DNA from: Parvibaculum sp. | GTDB taxonomy: Bacteria; Pseudomonadota; Alphaproteobacteria; Parvibaculales; Parvibaculaceae | Length of the DNA: 64,000 bases | NCBI RefSeq assembly: GCF_030651915.1 | Contig: NZ_JAUSBV010000007.1 | Span: forward strand, 113,385 to 177,384 | Direction: 5' to 3' | Shown here: one piece after another, positions 38,627 through 46,697 of the stretch | How the letters are laid out: each line of letters opens with the position of its first letter | How positions within the stretch are numbered: the first letter of the stretch is position 1 | Notes under the pieces: model-generated | What the model saw: only the letters and a program-made list of their open reading frames with translations | Database searches by the model: none | Told to the model about the DNA's origin: nothing | Made by a program: the position numbers and the translations under genes

Positions 38627-39388
38627 ATGCGAGGACTCGATCTGAAACCGGTCATCGTCACCGGCGGCGCGAGCGGTATCGGAAAAGCAATTGCACTCAG
38701 GCTTGGCGAGGAGGGTGCCAAAGTTGCCATCTTCGACATGAACGGGAAGGGCGCCGAGGCCACCGCTGAAGCAATTCGTAAAAAGGGCGGCGCAGCCTGG
38801 GCATATAAGGTCGATATCATCGACTATGCGACCGTGGCGCGGGCAGTCGACGCGTTTGAAGGAGCTGCTGGTCCGATTTATGGGCTGGTGAACAATGCCG
38901 GATGGGACGAGGCAAGACCCTTTATCCAGACAGAGCCCGATTTCTGGAAAAAAGTGATCGACATCAATCTGTACGGGCCGCTTAACCTCACTCATGTCGT
39001 TGCACGCAAGCTTGCTGAGCAAGGTGCCGGTCGGATCGTCAGCATCTCATCGGATGCGGGCCGTGTTGGCTCGTCTGGCGAGGCGGTTTATTCCGCGGCC
39101 AAGGGCGGCATCATCGCCTTCATGAAGACGATGGCGCGAGAATTCGCCAAGAAGGGTATTACGTTCAACACGATATGTCCGGGTCCGACGGACACGCCGC
39201 TGCTCGCATCCGTGGACGCATCGGGCGGCGGACGTCTGACCGAGGCGCTCACCAAGGCGATCCCGATGCGCCGGTTGGCGCAGCCGGACGATTATCCGGG
39301 CATGGTCGCGTTTTTTCTGAGCGACGATGCGAGTTTCATCACTGGCCAGACGATCAGCGTCTCGGGCGGTCTCTCCATGCACGGCTAA
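38627..39388 (+). CDS. badH: 2-hydroxycyclohexanecarboxyl-CoA dehydrogenase
   Basis: A 253-residue SDR; GGAGGAGGG precedes the ATG at 38627. Cofactor loop TGGASGIGKA, NNAGWDEARPF, the catalytic stretch SSDAGRVGSSGEAVY with SAAK, and the C-terminal SFITGQTISVSGGLSMHG closely follow BadH of Rhodopseudomonas palustris. BadH oxidises 2-hydroxycyclohexanecarboxyl-CoA to the 2-keto compound. The next gene is a clear BadI, 11 bases on, as in the bad operon. First gene of the divergent operon opposite TetR. Confidence 0.88.
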   Translation: MRGLDLKPVIVTGGASGIGKAIALRLGEEGAKVAIFDMNGKGAEATAEAIRKKGGAAWAYKVDIIDYATVARAVDAFEGAAGPIYGLVNNAGWDEARPFIQTEPDFWKKVIDINLYGPLNLTHVVARKLAEQGAGRIVSISSDAGRVGSSGEAVYSAAKGGIIAFMKTMAREFAKKGITFNTICPGPTDTPLLASVDASGGGRLTEALTKAIPMRRLAQPDDYPGMVAFFLSDDASFITGQTISVSGGLSMHG

Positions 39389-39399
39389 CGGGGATTTCC

Positions 39400-40191
39400 A
39401 TGGACTACGAAGACATTCTTTACGAAGAAAAAAATGGCGTCGCGACCATTACGATCAACCGTCCGAAGGTCTATAACGCGTTCCGCCCCCGCACCTGCGT
39501 TGAACTGATCGATGCTTTCCTGAAAGCGGGCTGGAACGAAGAAATCGGCGCGATTGTATTGACCGGGGCGGGCAACAAGGCGTTTTGCACCGGCGGCGAT
39601 CAATCGGATCACGATGGCGCCTATGGCGACGGCGAGACGCGCGGAACCATCGGCATGCCGGTCGAGGAACTGCACACGGTCATACGCGACGTGCCGAAAC
39701 CAGTGATCGCCAAGGTGCGCGGTTATGCCATCGGTGGCGGCAATGTTCTGGCGACATTGTGCGACATGACGATTGCGGGCGAGAGCGCAGTCTTCGGACA
39801 GGTGGGCCCCAAGATGGGCTCCGTCGATCCGGGCTTTGGTACCGCCTATCTCGCCCGCGTGGTCGGGGAGAAGAAGGCGCGCGAAATCTGGTACATGTGC
39901 CGGCGTTACCCGGCGCGCGAGGCGCTGGCGATGGGTCTCGTCAATGCGGTCGTTCCCGACGACAAGCTGGATGAGGAAGTGGACGCCTGGTGCGCCGAGC
40001 TTGTGGAGCGCAGCCCGACGGCGATTGCGATCGCCAAGAAATCGTTCAACGCCGACAGCGACAATATTCGCGGCATTGGCGGTCTCGGCATGCAGGCGCT
40101 CCGCCTCTACTACAACTCGGCGGAGTCGAAAGAGGGCGTCAAGGCGCTTAATGAAAAGCGCAAGCCGGAATTCCGCAAGCATATGAAATAG
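39400..40191 (+). CDS. badI: 2-ketocyclohexanecarboxyl-CoA hydrolase (ring cleavage)
   Basis: A 263-residue crotonase-superfamily enzyme starting at ATG 39400; the longer frame from 39175 shadows badH. Long stretches match BadI: FCTGGDQSDHDG, VEELHTVIRDVPKPVIA, YAIGGGNVLATLCD, FGQVGPKMGSVDPGFGTA and GEKKAREIWYMC. BadI hydrolytically opens the six-membered ring of 2-ketocyclohexanecarboxyl-CoA to pimelyl-CoA, a MenB-like reverse Dieckmann reaction. This is the most diagnostic gene of the block. A TTG-started acyl-CoA dehydrogenase follows eight bases later. Confidence 0.93.
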   Translation: MDYEDILYEEKNGVATITINRPKVYNAFRPRTCVELIDAFLKAGWNEEIGAIVLTGAGNKAFCTGGDQSDHDGAYGDGETRGTIGMPVEELHTVIRDVPKPVIAKVRGYAIGGGNVLATLCDMTIAGESAVFGQVGPKMGSVDPGFGTAYLARVVGEKKAREIWYMCRRYPAREALAMGLVNAVVPDDKLDEEVDAWCAELVERSPTAIAIAKKSFNADSDNIRGIGGLGMQALRLYYNSAESKEGVKALNEKRKPEFRKHMK

Positions 40192-40199
40192 GTGGCATC

Positions 40200-41357
40200 T
40201 TGGACTTTGCATTCACGTCCGACCAGGAAGCCATTCGCGACACCGCGGCACGATTTGCGCGTGAGCGGCTTGCGCCCGGCTACAGGGCGCGCGAGATCGA
40301 CGGAAAGATCGACCGTGCGCTCATCCGGGAGATGGGCGAACTGGGTCTGATCGGCGCCGACCTGCCCGAAGAGCTTGGTGCGCCCGGTCTCGATAGCGTC
40401 ACGACCGGCATTATTATCGAGGAAATATCGCGCGGCGACATTAGCGTCGGTTATGTCCAGCTCCTTGGCTCGCTTATGGGATCGATCGTCGCAGCGCATG
40501 CAAGACCTGAAGTCGCCGATGAAATCGTTCCGCGGATTTGCTCGGGCGAGGCGATCGTCGCGCTCGGTCTGACGGAGCCGCGAGGCGGCTCCGACGCGGC
40601 ACATCTGCAGACGAAGGCGCGCGCCGACGGTGACGGCTACGTCCTGTCGGGGGAAAAAACCTCGATCTCGATGGCCGAGCAGGCCGATCACATTCTTGTG
40701 CTCGCGCGCACGGATGAAAACAATCCCGGCGCCGGCGGCGTGTCGGCCTTTCTCGCACCGCTCGACGCGCCCGGCATCACGTGTTCGAGTTTCGACGATG
40801 TGGGTTCGAAGGCTGTTGGCCGCGGCTCGGTATTCTTCGATAATGTGAAGGTGCCGGCGCGTCATATGGTCGGCACGAAGGGGGAGGGCTTCCGGCAGGT
40901 GATGCAGGGGTTCGACTATTCCCGTGCGCTGATCGGCCTGCAATGTCTGGCTCCCGCCTTCGCGTCGCTGGAGGAGACCTGGAAATATGTGACCGAGCGC
41001 GTAGCCTTCGGCAATCCGCTGGCTAAATATCAGGGAGTCACGGAACCGTTGGCCGAAGCTCAGACGTTGCTCGAGGCAGCGCGTCTGCTTTGCTACAAGA
41101 CGCTTTGGCTTCGCGACAATGATTTGCCGCACACCGCCGAAGCCGCGATGTGCAAATGGTGGGCGCCCAAGACGGCTTTCCAGGTCATCCACCGTTGCCT
41201 GCTAACGCACGGGCATGGCGGTTACAGCACTGATCTGCCCCATCAGCAGAGATTACGCGATGTGATGGGGCTGCAGATCGGCGACGGTACCGAGCAAATC
41301 CAGAAGATGATCATTTCGCGCGAGAAAGTCGGTCGAGTGGCCGTGCCTTATGCGTGA
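40200..41357 (+). CDS. aliB: cyclohexanecarboxyl-CoA dehydrogenase-like acyl-CoA dehydrogenase
   Basis: A 385-residue acyl-CoA dehydrogenase starting with TTG at 40200 (MDFAFTSDQEAIR). It has LTEPRGGSDAA, the helical segment AFGNPLAKYQGV and the C-terminal GDGTEQIQKMIISR FAD motif, so it looks self-contained. Position eight bases after badI and the overall pattern point to AliB/BadJ, which makes cyclohex-1-ene-1-carboxyl-CoA. The rare TTG start may lower its translation relative to BadI. Substrate is inferred from context. Confidence 0.8.
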   Translation: MDFAFTSDQEAIRDTAARFARERLAPGYRAREIDGKIDRALIREMGELGLIGADLPEELGAPGLDSVTTGIIIEEISRGDISVGYVQLLGSLMGSIVAAHARPEVADEIVPRICSGEAIVALGLTEPRGGSDAAHLQTKARADGDGYVLSGEKTSISMAEQADHILVLARTDENNPGAGGVSAFLAPLDAPGITCSSFDDVGSKAVGRGSVFFDNVKVPARHMVGTKGEGFRQVMQGFDYSRALIGLQCLAPAFASLEETWKYVTERVAFGNPLAKYQGVTEPLAEAQTLLEAARLLCYKTLWLRDNDLPHTAEAAMCKWWAPKTAFQVIHRCLLTHGHGGYSTDLPHQQRLRDVMGLQIGDGTEQIQKMIISREKVGRVAVPYA

Positions 41358-41367
41358 GGAAGGCTAC

Positions 41368-42156
41368 ATGACCAGCGCCACGGAAGCCCCGGTTCAGACC
41401 GGGATACAAGACGGCATCGGAATCGTGGCGCTCAACAGGCCCGACAGGTTCAATTGCCTCTCATCGGCCGTCATCGCCGGTCTCGACGAGGCTCTCGCAA
41501 GGTTCGAGGACGACAGGAAGGTTCGTTCCGTACTGTTGCTTGCGCGTGGAAAGCATTTCTGCACCGGCGCCGATCTCGACGAGGTGCTCGACGTCCGCAG
41601 GGAGCGGGGTCGGCTGGGCGCGTTTATCACTGACGGTCAGCGAGTCCTGCGCCGATTTGAACTCTCGCCTCTGCCGATTGTTGCCGCGGTGAACGGTCTG
41701 TGTCTTGCGGGCGGGCTTGAATTGATGATGGCATGTGACGTGGTTTTTGCTGGTCAGTCAGCGCAGGTGGGATGCCAGCATGCTCGTTACGGTCTCGTAC
41801 CGGGTTGGGGCGGCACGCAGCGTCTCGCGCGCATCGTCGGCTCGCGGCGTGCCCTTGATCTGATGTTCAGCGGCCGATGGCTCAAGGCGGATGAGGCGCT
41901 GGCTTGGGGGCTTGTGAACAATGTCGTTGACGACGGTGCGCTTGTCAGAGAGGCGGAAGCCTATTGCGCCGATCTCGCCAAAAAAAATCCGGACGGCCTT
42001 GCCGCCATGAAGCAGCTTTGCAGGAACGGGCTCGATGGATCACTCCAGGAGGGTCTGGATATGGAACGGAGCGTGGTCGTAGACGCGCTGATGAGCGAAA
42101 ATGTTTCGGAAGGTCTGGCGGCGTTCCGAGGGCGTCGGAAACCATTATTCCGTTAA
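41368..42156 (+). CDS. crotonase-family protein, BadK position but second catalytic Glu missing
   Basis: A 262-residue crotonase. The ATG at 41368 follows GAGGAAGG; an ATG at 41350 overlapping the upstream stop is an alternative. The oxyanion segment FCTGADLDEV and the first glutamate (LAGGLELMM) are present. At the second catalytic glutamate the usual PE pair reads QH in VGCQHARYGLVPGWGGTQ, so classical hydratase activity is uncertain. By gene order it would be BadK, cyclohex-1-enecarboxyl-CoA hydratase, but the missing residue makes another role possible. It is the last gene before the orphan Rieske oxygenase. Confidence 0.82.
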   Translation: MTSATEAPVQTGIQDGIGIVALNRPDRFNCLSSAVIAGLDEALARFEDDRKVRSVLLLARGKHFCTGADLDEVLDVRRERGRLGAFITDGQRVLRRFELSPLPIVAAVNGLCLAGGLELMMACDVVFAGQSAQVGCQHARYGLVPGWGGTQRLARIVGSRRALDLMFSGRWLKADEALAWGLVNNVVDDGALVREAEAYCADLAKKNPDGLAAMKQLCRNGLDGSLQEGLDMERSVVVDALMSENVSEGLAAFRGRRKPLFR

Positions 42157-42194
42157 CGGACAATCAAGTGGACATCGTCGGGAGATGCGTGATT

Positions 42195-43346
42195 ATGAAA
42201 CACGAAGCCCAGGTCGAACAGTTGCGGAAGATTTTCGGCTATCTTGACGCGGGTGAGACCGCGATGGGCGATGCTGTGTATCATCATCATGTCAGCGACT
42301 ACACCAGTCCGGACCAGGCTGGCCGAGAACAGGAGGTGCTGTTCCGGAATGAGCCACTCCTGATCGGGTTGAGCTGCGAATTGCCCAATCCCGGCGACTA
42401 TGTAACCGACGATTTTTCAGGCGTGCCGATCCTGGCGGTGCGGGATGAAGCGGGGCAGGTCAATGCTTTCATCAATGTCTGCCGTCACCGCGGCGCGCGC
42501 GTCGCGTCGGGCTGCGGCAGCGGCAAGGCCGTGTTCAGGTGTCCCTATCATGCATGGACCTACGACCGGAGCGGCAGGCTGAGGTCGATACCGTTCGAGC
42601 GGGGCTTCGAGAGCGTCGACAAAACGAGCAACGGCTTGAGGTCTCTGCCGGTGGTGGAGAAATACGGCATGATCTGGGTCATGCCGGCGCCCGGCGGGTC
42701 GATCGACATCGACAGCCACCTAGCGGGCATGGCGGACGATCTCGCCGCGTTTGGTCTTGTGTGCTACAGCCACTACGAGACGCGCGTTCTCCGGGCCCGC
42801 CTTAACTGGAAGCTCGTGATCGACACGTTTCTCGAAACCTACCATCTGAGTACGCTGCACAAGAACACGATCGCGCCGATCCTGCACTCGAACCTCGGCA
42901 CGTTCGACGGCATGGCGCGAAATCTGCGCATGATTGGCGCCCGCAAGACGATCGATGCGTTGCGCCAGAGACCGGAAAGCGAGTGGGATCTGATTCGCCA
43001 CTCCGCCCTCGTATACGTGCTCTTTCCGAATACGGTCTTCATCATGCAGGGCGATCATCTGGAGACGTGGCGGGTTTATCCGGGCGACAGCGTGGATGAA
43101 TCGAAAATGCACGTCTCTCTCTATACGCCCGAACCCGCCGTCACCGACAAGGCCAGAAAGTACTGGACCAAAAACATGGACTTGCTGATGGCGACGGTGC
43201 AGCAGGAGGATTTTCCGCTGGCGGAAAATATCCAGCGCGATTTTCACTCGGGCGCACAAGAGTTCGTGACTTTCGGCGCCAACGAGCCGGCTCTCGCGCA
43301 TTTCCACAGGTCGATCAAGAAAACGCTCGGGATCGACGCCGCGTGA
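42195..43346 (+). CDS. orphan Rieske oxygenase (single-component alpha type)
   Basis: A 383-residue Rieske oxygenase; GGGAGA lies upstream of the ATG at 42195, and GTG at 42189 is an alternative. Rieske ligands are Cys96, His98, Cys116 and His119. The iron motif LETYHLSTLH gives Glu214, His217 and His222, with Glu where most dioxygenases have Asp. No beta subunit follows, as in alpha3-type monooxygenases and demethylases. A luciferase-like monooxygenase starts 28 bases on. It may hydroxylate or demethylate an alicyclic or aromatic substrate. Confidence 0.88.
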   Translation: MKHEAQVEQLRKIFGYLDAGETAMGDAVYHHHVSDYTSPDQAGREQEVLFRNEPLLIGLSCELPNPGDYVTDDFSGVPILAVRDEAGQVNAFINVCRHRGARVASGCGSGKAVFRCPYHAWTYDRSGRLRSIPFERGFESVDKTSNGLRSLPVVEKYGMIWVMPAPGGSIDIDSHLAGMADDLAAFGLVCYSHYETRVLRARLNWKLVIDTFLETYHLSTLHKNTIAPILHSNLGTFDGMARNLRMIGARKTIDALRQRPESEWDLIRHSALVYVLFPNTVFIMQGDHLETWRVYPGDSVDESKMHVSLYTPEPAVTDKARKYWTKNMDLLMATVQQEDFPLAENIQRDFHSGAQEFVTFGANEPALAHFHRSIKKTLGIDAA

Positions 43347-43374
43347 AGCGGAATTGAACAAAAAGGGGATTCCC

Positions 43375-44490
43375 ATGCATGTCGGCATGAGCACGTTCTT
43401 CCAGAACCTCGCTGGCGGTTATACCGACCAGGACGTCTACGCCCATGAAATCGCGATGGCCGACATGGCCGAGCCGCTTGGCTTCGATTCCATCTGGGCG
43501 GCGGAACACCATTTCGACGAATACACAATGTGCCCGAACGTGGCGCAGTTCCTCACCTACATGGCTGGCCGCACCAACAGGGTCGGTCTCGGCTCGATGG
43601 TGATGGTGCTGCCCTGGCACGATCCCGTCCGTCTCGCGGAAGAAGTGCTGGTGCTCGACCATGTTTCGAAAGGCCGCGCTATTCTGGGCGTCGGTCGTGG
43701 TCTCGGTCGGATCGAGTTCGAGGGATTCCGCATCAACATGGGCGAATCCCGCGAACGCTTCGTCGAATACGCGGAGGCAATTCTGAACGCCTTCGAAACG
43801 GGTTATATCGAGGCGAACGGACAGTTTTACAAACAGCCGCGAACGGCCATCAGGCCATTTCCGTTCCAGAGTTTCCGCGGCCGGACCTATGCGGCGGCGG
43901 TTTCGCCGGAGTCGGCGCGCATCATGGCGCGGCTCGGCATCGGCATTCTGATCATCGCTCAGAAGCCTTGGGAAACGACGGTCGCCGAACTCAACAACTA
44001 TCGGGAAATCTACAGGGAGATAAACGGGGCCGAGGCGCCCAAGCCGATCATCGCCAGTTTCATCGCCTGTCATGAGGACGCATCGGTCGCTCGGGAGATG
44101 TACGAAAAATACATAAGGGGATACAGCCGTTCGGCCCTGAAGCATTATGAATTTCATAACAAGGGGCTCGCGGACATCAAGGGCTATGAGTATTACGGTG
44201 CTCTTGCCAACAACATTGAGAAACACGGTGTCGACGAGTTTGTTGATTTCCTGGCGAAGCTTCAAATCTGGGGGACACCGGATCAGGTCTTTGAACAGAT
44301 CATGGAAAACCAGAAGCGGGTCGATGCGGCCGGGCTGATCTCCATTTTCAGCTATGGCGGCATGCCACAGGAGCTTGCCACCAAAAACATGAAACTTTTC
44401 GCGGAAAAGATTTTGCCGCGTCTGAAGCGTCAGGAAGTCAACGGAAGCGTCGGCGGCATTCGTGACCGCGTGTCGGTCGCGGCTGAATAG
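43375..44490 (+). CDS. luciferase-like (LLM) flavin-dependent monooxygenase
   Basis: A 371-residue TIM-barrel LLM-class enzyme. The ATG at 43375 has AAGGGG upstream. Typical segments are GFDSIWAAEHHFDEY, RVGLGSMVMVLPWHDPVRLAEE, LDHVSKGRAILGVGRG and GTPDQVFEQI. The family uses reduced FMN, supplied by a separate reductase not present here, to oxygenate substrates, sometimes as type II Baeyer-Villiger enzymes. It lies between the orphan Rieske gene and CYP153 copy 2 in one plus-strand run. Substrate unknown. Confidence 0.88.
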   Translation: MHVGMSTFFQNLAGGYTDQDVYAHEIAMADMAEPLGFDSIWAAEHHFDEYTMCPNVAQFLTYMAGRTNRVGLGSMVMVLPWHDPVRLAEEVLVLDHVSKGRAILGVGRGLGRIEFEGFRINMGESRERFVEYAEAILNAFETGYIEANGQFYKQPRTAIRPFPFQSFRGRTYAAAVSPESARIMARLGIGILIIAQKPWETTVAELNNYREIYREINGAEAPKPIIASFIACHEDASVAREMYEKYIRGYSRSALKHYEFHNKGLADIKGYEYYGALANNIEKHGVDEFVDFLAKLQIWGTPDQVFEQIMENQKRVDAAGLISIFSYGGMPQELATKNMKLFAEKILPRLKRQEVNGSVGGIRDRVSVAAE

Positions 44491-44536
44491 GAGTGATTAC
44501 GCCGGTGAATATTCATCCACAAGCGAGGATAAGATC

Positions 44537-45802
44537 ATGAGCAGTGTAAACGTAGCCGAGAGCATCCAATCCCCGGACGATCCATATGCCGTTCCGCTCG
44601 ACAAAATCAACGTCAGCGACCCGGAGCTCTTCAGGTCCAATCGGATGTGGCCGTATTTCGAACGGCTGCGTCGTGAGGATCCTGTGCATTACTGCGCCGA
44701 GAGTGACTATGGGCCGTTCTGGTCCGTGACGAAGTACAAGGACATTATGCAGGTGGAGACGAGCCACAGCACTTATTCGTCCGACATTGGGCTTGGCGGA
44801 ATAACGTTGCGCGACGGCAATGCCGGCTTGGGGCTTCCAATGTTCATTGCGATGGATCCGCCCAAGCACGATATGCAACGCAAGGTTGTGAGTCCAATTG
44901 TTGCGCCGGCGAATCTGGCTAAGCTTGAAGGGACGATCCGCGAGCGTGTTGGTAGGATTTTCGACGCGCTACCGATCAATGAGACCTTCAACTGGGTGGA
45001 CCGTGTGTCTATCGAACTGACGACGCAAATGCTCGCCACCCTATTTGACTTCCCTTGGGAAGATCGTCGAAAACTCACCCGCTGGTCTGACGTCGCAACC
45101 TCGGAGGAAGCTTTCAAAACTCCGGAAGGAGAGGCGGCGCGCGCAGCAGAGCTTCTTGAGTGTGGTGCATGTTTCACTGAGTTGTGGAACCAGCGTGTCA
45201 ACGCGACCGATCCGGGCAGTGACCTCATTACAATGCTGGCTCAGGGCGAGTCGACTAAAAACATGAGCCCGACAGAGTATCTGGGGAATGTCTTTCTCCT
45301 GATCGTGGGCGGCAACGACACGACCCGCAATTCAATCACTGGCGGTCTGCTCGCGCTTCACGAGAATCCGGACCAATACAAAAAATTGCGGGACAACCCC
45401 GCACTCGTCGAAACTATGGTCCCAGAGATCATTCGCTGGCAGACACCGCTCACCCATATGCGCCGCACCGCGCTCCAGGATACCGAGTTGGCCGGCAAGC
45501 AGATCAAGAAGGGTGACAAGGTCGTCATGTGGTATGTCTCGGGTAACCGGGATGAGGAAGCGATCGATGAGCCGAACCGCTTCATCATCGATCGTCAAAG
45601 ACCGCGCCAGCACCTGTCCTTCGGCTTCGGCATCCATCGCTGCGTCGGCAACCGGCTGGCGGAAATGCAACTCCGCATCGTCTGGGAAGAAATCCTGAAA
45701 CGCTGGCCCGACAGGCCGATCGAAGTGGTTGGCGAACCAAAGCGGGTCTTTTCCAACTTCATCAAGGGCTATGAGGCCTTGCCGGTAAGAATCCCGGGCT
45801 GA
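44537..45802 (+). CDS. cytochrome P450, CYP153-type hydroxylase (copy 2)
   Basis: A 421-residue P450, the same length as copy 1 and aligning without gaps by eye. The ATG at 44537 follows GAGGAT. It has GGNDTTRN, the ExxR motif and heme loop FGFGIHRCVG with Cys369. CYP153 segments SVTKYKDIM, MDPPKHDMQRK and LTRWSDVA are present. It is only 46 bases after the LLM gene and has no promoter of its own visible, so it is probably cotranscribed. Part of its 3' end is almost identical to copy 1 in inverted orientation. A hairpin follows its stop. Confidence 0.93.
   Translation: MSSVNVAESIQSPDDPYAVPLDKINVSDPELFRSNRMWPYFERLRREDPVHYCAESDYGPFWSVTKYKDIMQVETSHSTYSSDIGLGGITLRDGNAGLGLPMFIAMDPPKHDMQRKVVSPIVAPANLAKLEGTIRERVGRIFDALPINETFNWVDRVSIELTTQMLATLFDFPWEDRRKLTRWSDVATSEEAFKTPEGEAARAAELLECGACFTELWNQRVNATDPGSDLITMLAQGESTKNMSPTEYLGNVFLLIVGGNDTTRNSITGGLLALHENPDQYKKLRDNPALVETMVPEIIRWQTPLTHMRRTALQDTELAGKQIKKGDKVVMWYVSGNRDEEAIDEPNRFIIDRQRPRQHLSFGFGIHRCVGNRLAEMQLRIVWEEILKRWPDRPIEVVGEPKRVFSNFIKGYEALPVRIPG
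45605..45713 (+). repeat. 109-bp tract inverted and nearly identical to 33867-33975
   Basis: Heme-loop segment of CYP153 copy 2 that matches copy 1 at all but two positions by eye. Conservation at synonymous sites here, unlike in the rest of the gene, suggests recent gene conversion or recombination between the inverted copies. Confidence 0.75.
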
Positions 45803-45809
45803 ACCCAGA

Positions 45810-45834
45810 CGGGTGGAAAACTTCCACCCGTCGA
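45810..45834. terminator. hairpin between convergent CYP153 and crotonase genes
   Basis: Perfect 11-bp arms GACGGGTGGAA (45810-45820) and TTCCACCCGTC (45824-45834) enclose a three-base loop, just after the P450 stop and before the stop of the convergent crotonase. No T run follows on either strand, so termination efficiency is uncertain; the location suits a bidirectional barrier. Confidence 0.5.
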
Positions 45835-45868
45835 TAAGGTCGCTGGCGGCGCGGCGAGTGGCCCACCG

Positions 45869-46609
45869 TCATTTTTTTCCGAATGAGGCGACCCGTTCGC
45901 GTGCGTCGAAACAGGCGCCGGGGCTGTGCGCGAGTTCGTAGGCCAGCCCTGCCTGGCCGGTCATGCCGTCGGTTGCGTCCAGCAGGCCTTTGTTGACCTG
46001 ATTGCTGTAGGTCGAATTGGCGGCGATACGCTGAGCAAGGTCGTTTGTCGCCTGTTCCAGCTCGGCATCGTCGACACAAATGTCGACCAGTCCCATGCGC
46101 TCCGCCGTCTCCGCCGCGAAAATATCGGAGGTAAACATCATCTGCTTGGCCCTCGACAGCCCGACGCGACGCGGCAGTCTTTGCGTCATGCCCCAGAGCG
46201 GGCTCAGCCCCCACTTGCTATGCGTGTCGCCGAACTTGGCGGAGCGCGCGGCGATAATGATGTCGGCCGCGAGCGCAAGTTCGAGTCCGCCGGTGTAGCA
46301 ATGTCCGCGGACGCAGGCGACGACCGGTTGCGGCAGTTCGGCCAGCGCCTGAATGGTCTTCGCCTGGAAATGCGGCTCCGGCGGGCGCTCGCCTTTCTGG
46401 ATGTCCTTCAGATCGTGGCCGGCTGAAAAAGCCTTACCCGAGCCCGTGATGATGACGCATGCCACCTCGTGAACCTGTCCGCGAAGCGTATCGACATGCC
46501 CGCGCAATTCTTCGAACAGAGGGACATTGAGTGCGTTCAAGGTTTCCGGACGGTTGAGTGTCAGCGTGCAAATGCGCCCGCTGTCCTTGCGAAGAACCAG
46601 ATTCGACAT
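45869..46609 (-). CDS. enoyl-CoA hydratase/isomerase family protein
   Basis: A 246-residue crotonase. It has FSAGHDLKDIQ at the oxyanion hole and YTGGLELALAAD with the first glutamate. At the second catalytic position FGDTHSKWGLSP has His instead of Glu, the same substitution as in the crotonase at 41368. Activity as a simple hydratase is therefore uncertain. It lies 88 bases downstream of an alpha/beta hydrolase on the minus strand and may be cotranscribed with it. Confidence 0.87.
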   Translation of the reverse strand: MSNLVLRKDSGRICTLTLNRPETLNALNVPLFEELRGHVDTLRGQVHEVACVIITGSGKAFSAGHDLKDIQKGERPPEPHFQAKTIQALAELPQPVVACVRGHCYTGGLELALAADIIIAARSAKFGDTHSKWGLSPLWGMTQRLPRRVGLSRAKQMMFTSDIFAAETAERMGLVDICVDDAELEQATNDLAQRIAANSTYSNQVNKGLLDATDGMTGQAGLAYELAHSPGACFDARERVASFGKK

Positions 46610-46697
46610 AGGCTTTCTCCCTTCCTCTTCTCGATCTTTTTTATGGCGTCTTCATCTGTCGAAGACGCACACGCGTGAATGAGCCCGCTTGGGTTGG

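Noticed and set aside
44506..44515. TGAATATTCA palindrome before CYP153 copy 2
   Set aside because: Only 10 bp, no matching promoter elements nearby, and the gene is probably cotranscribed with the upstream one.
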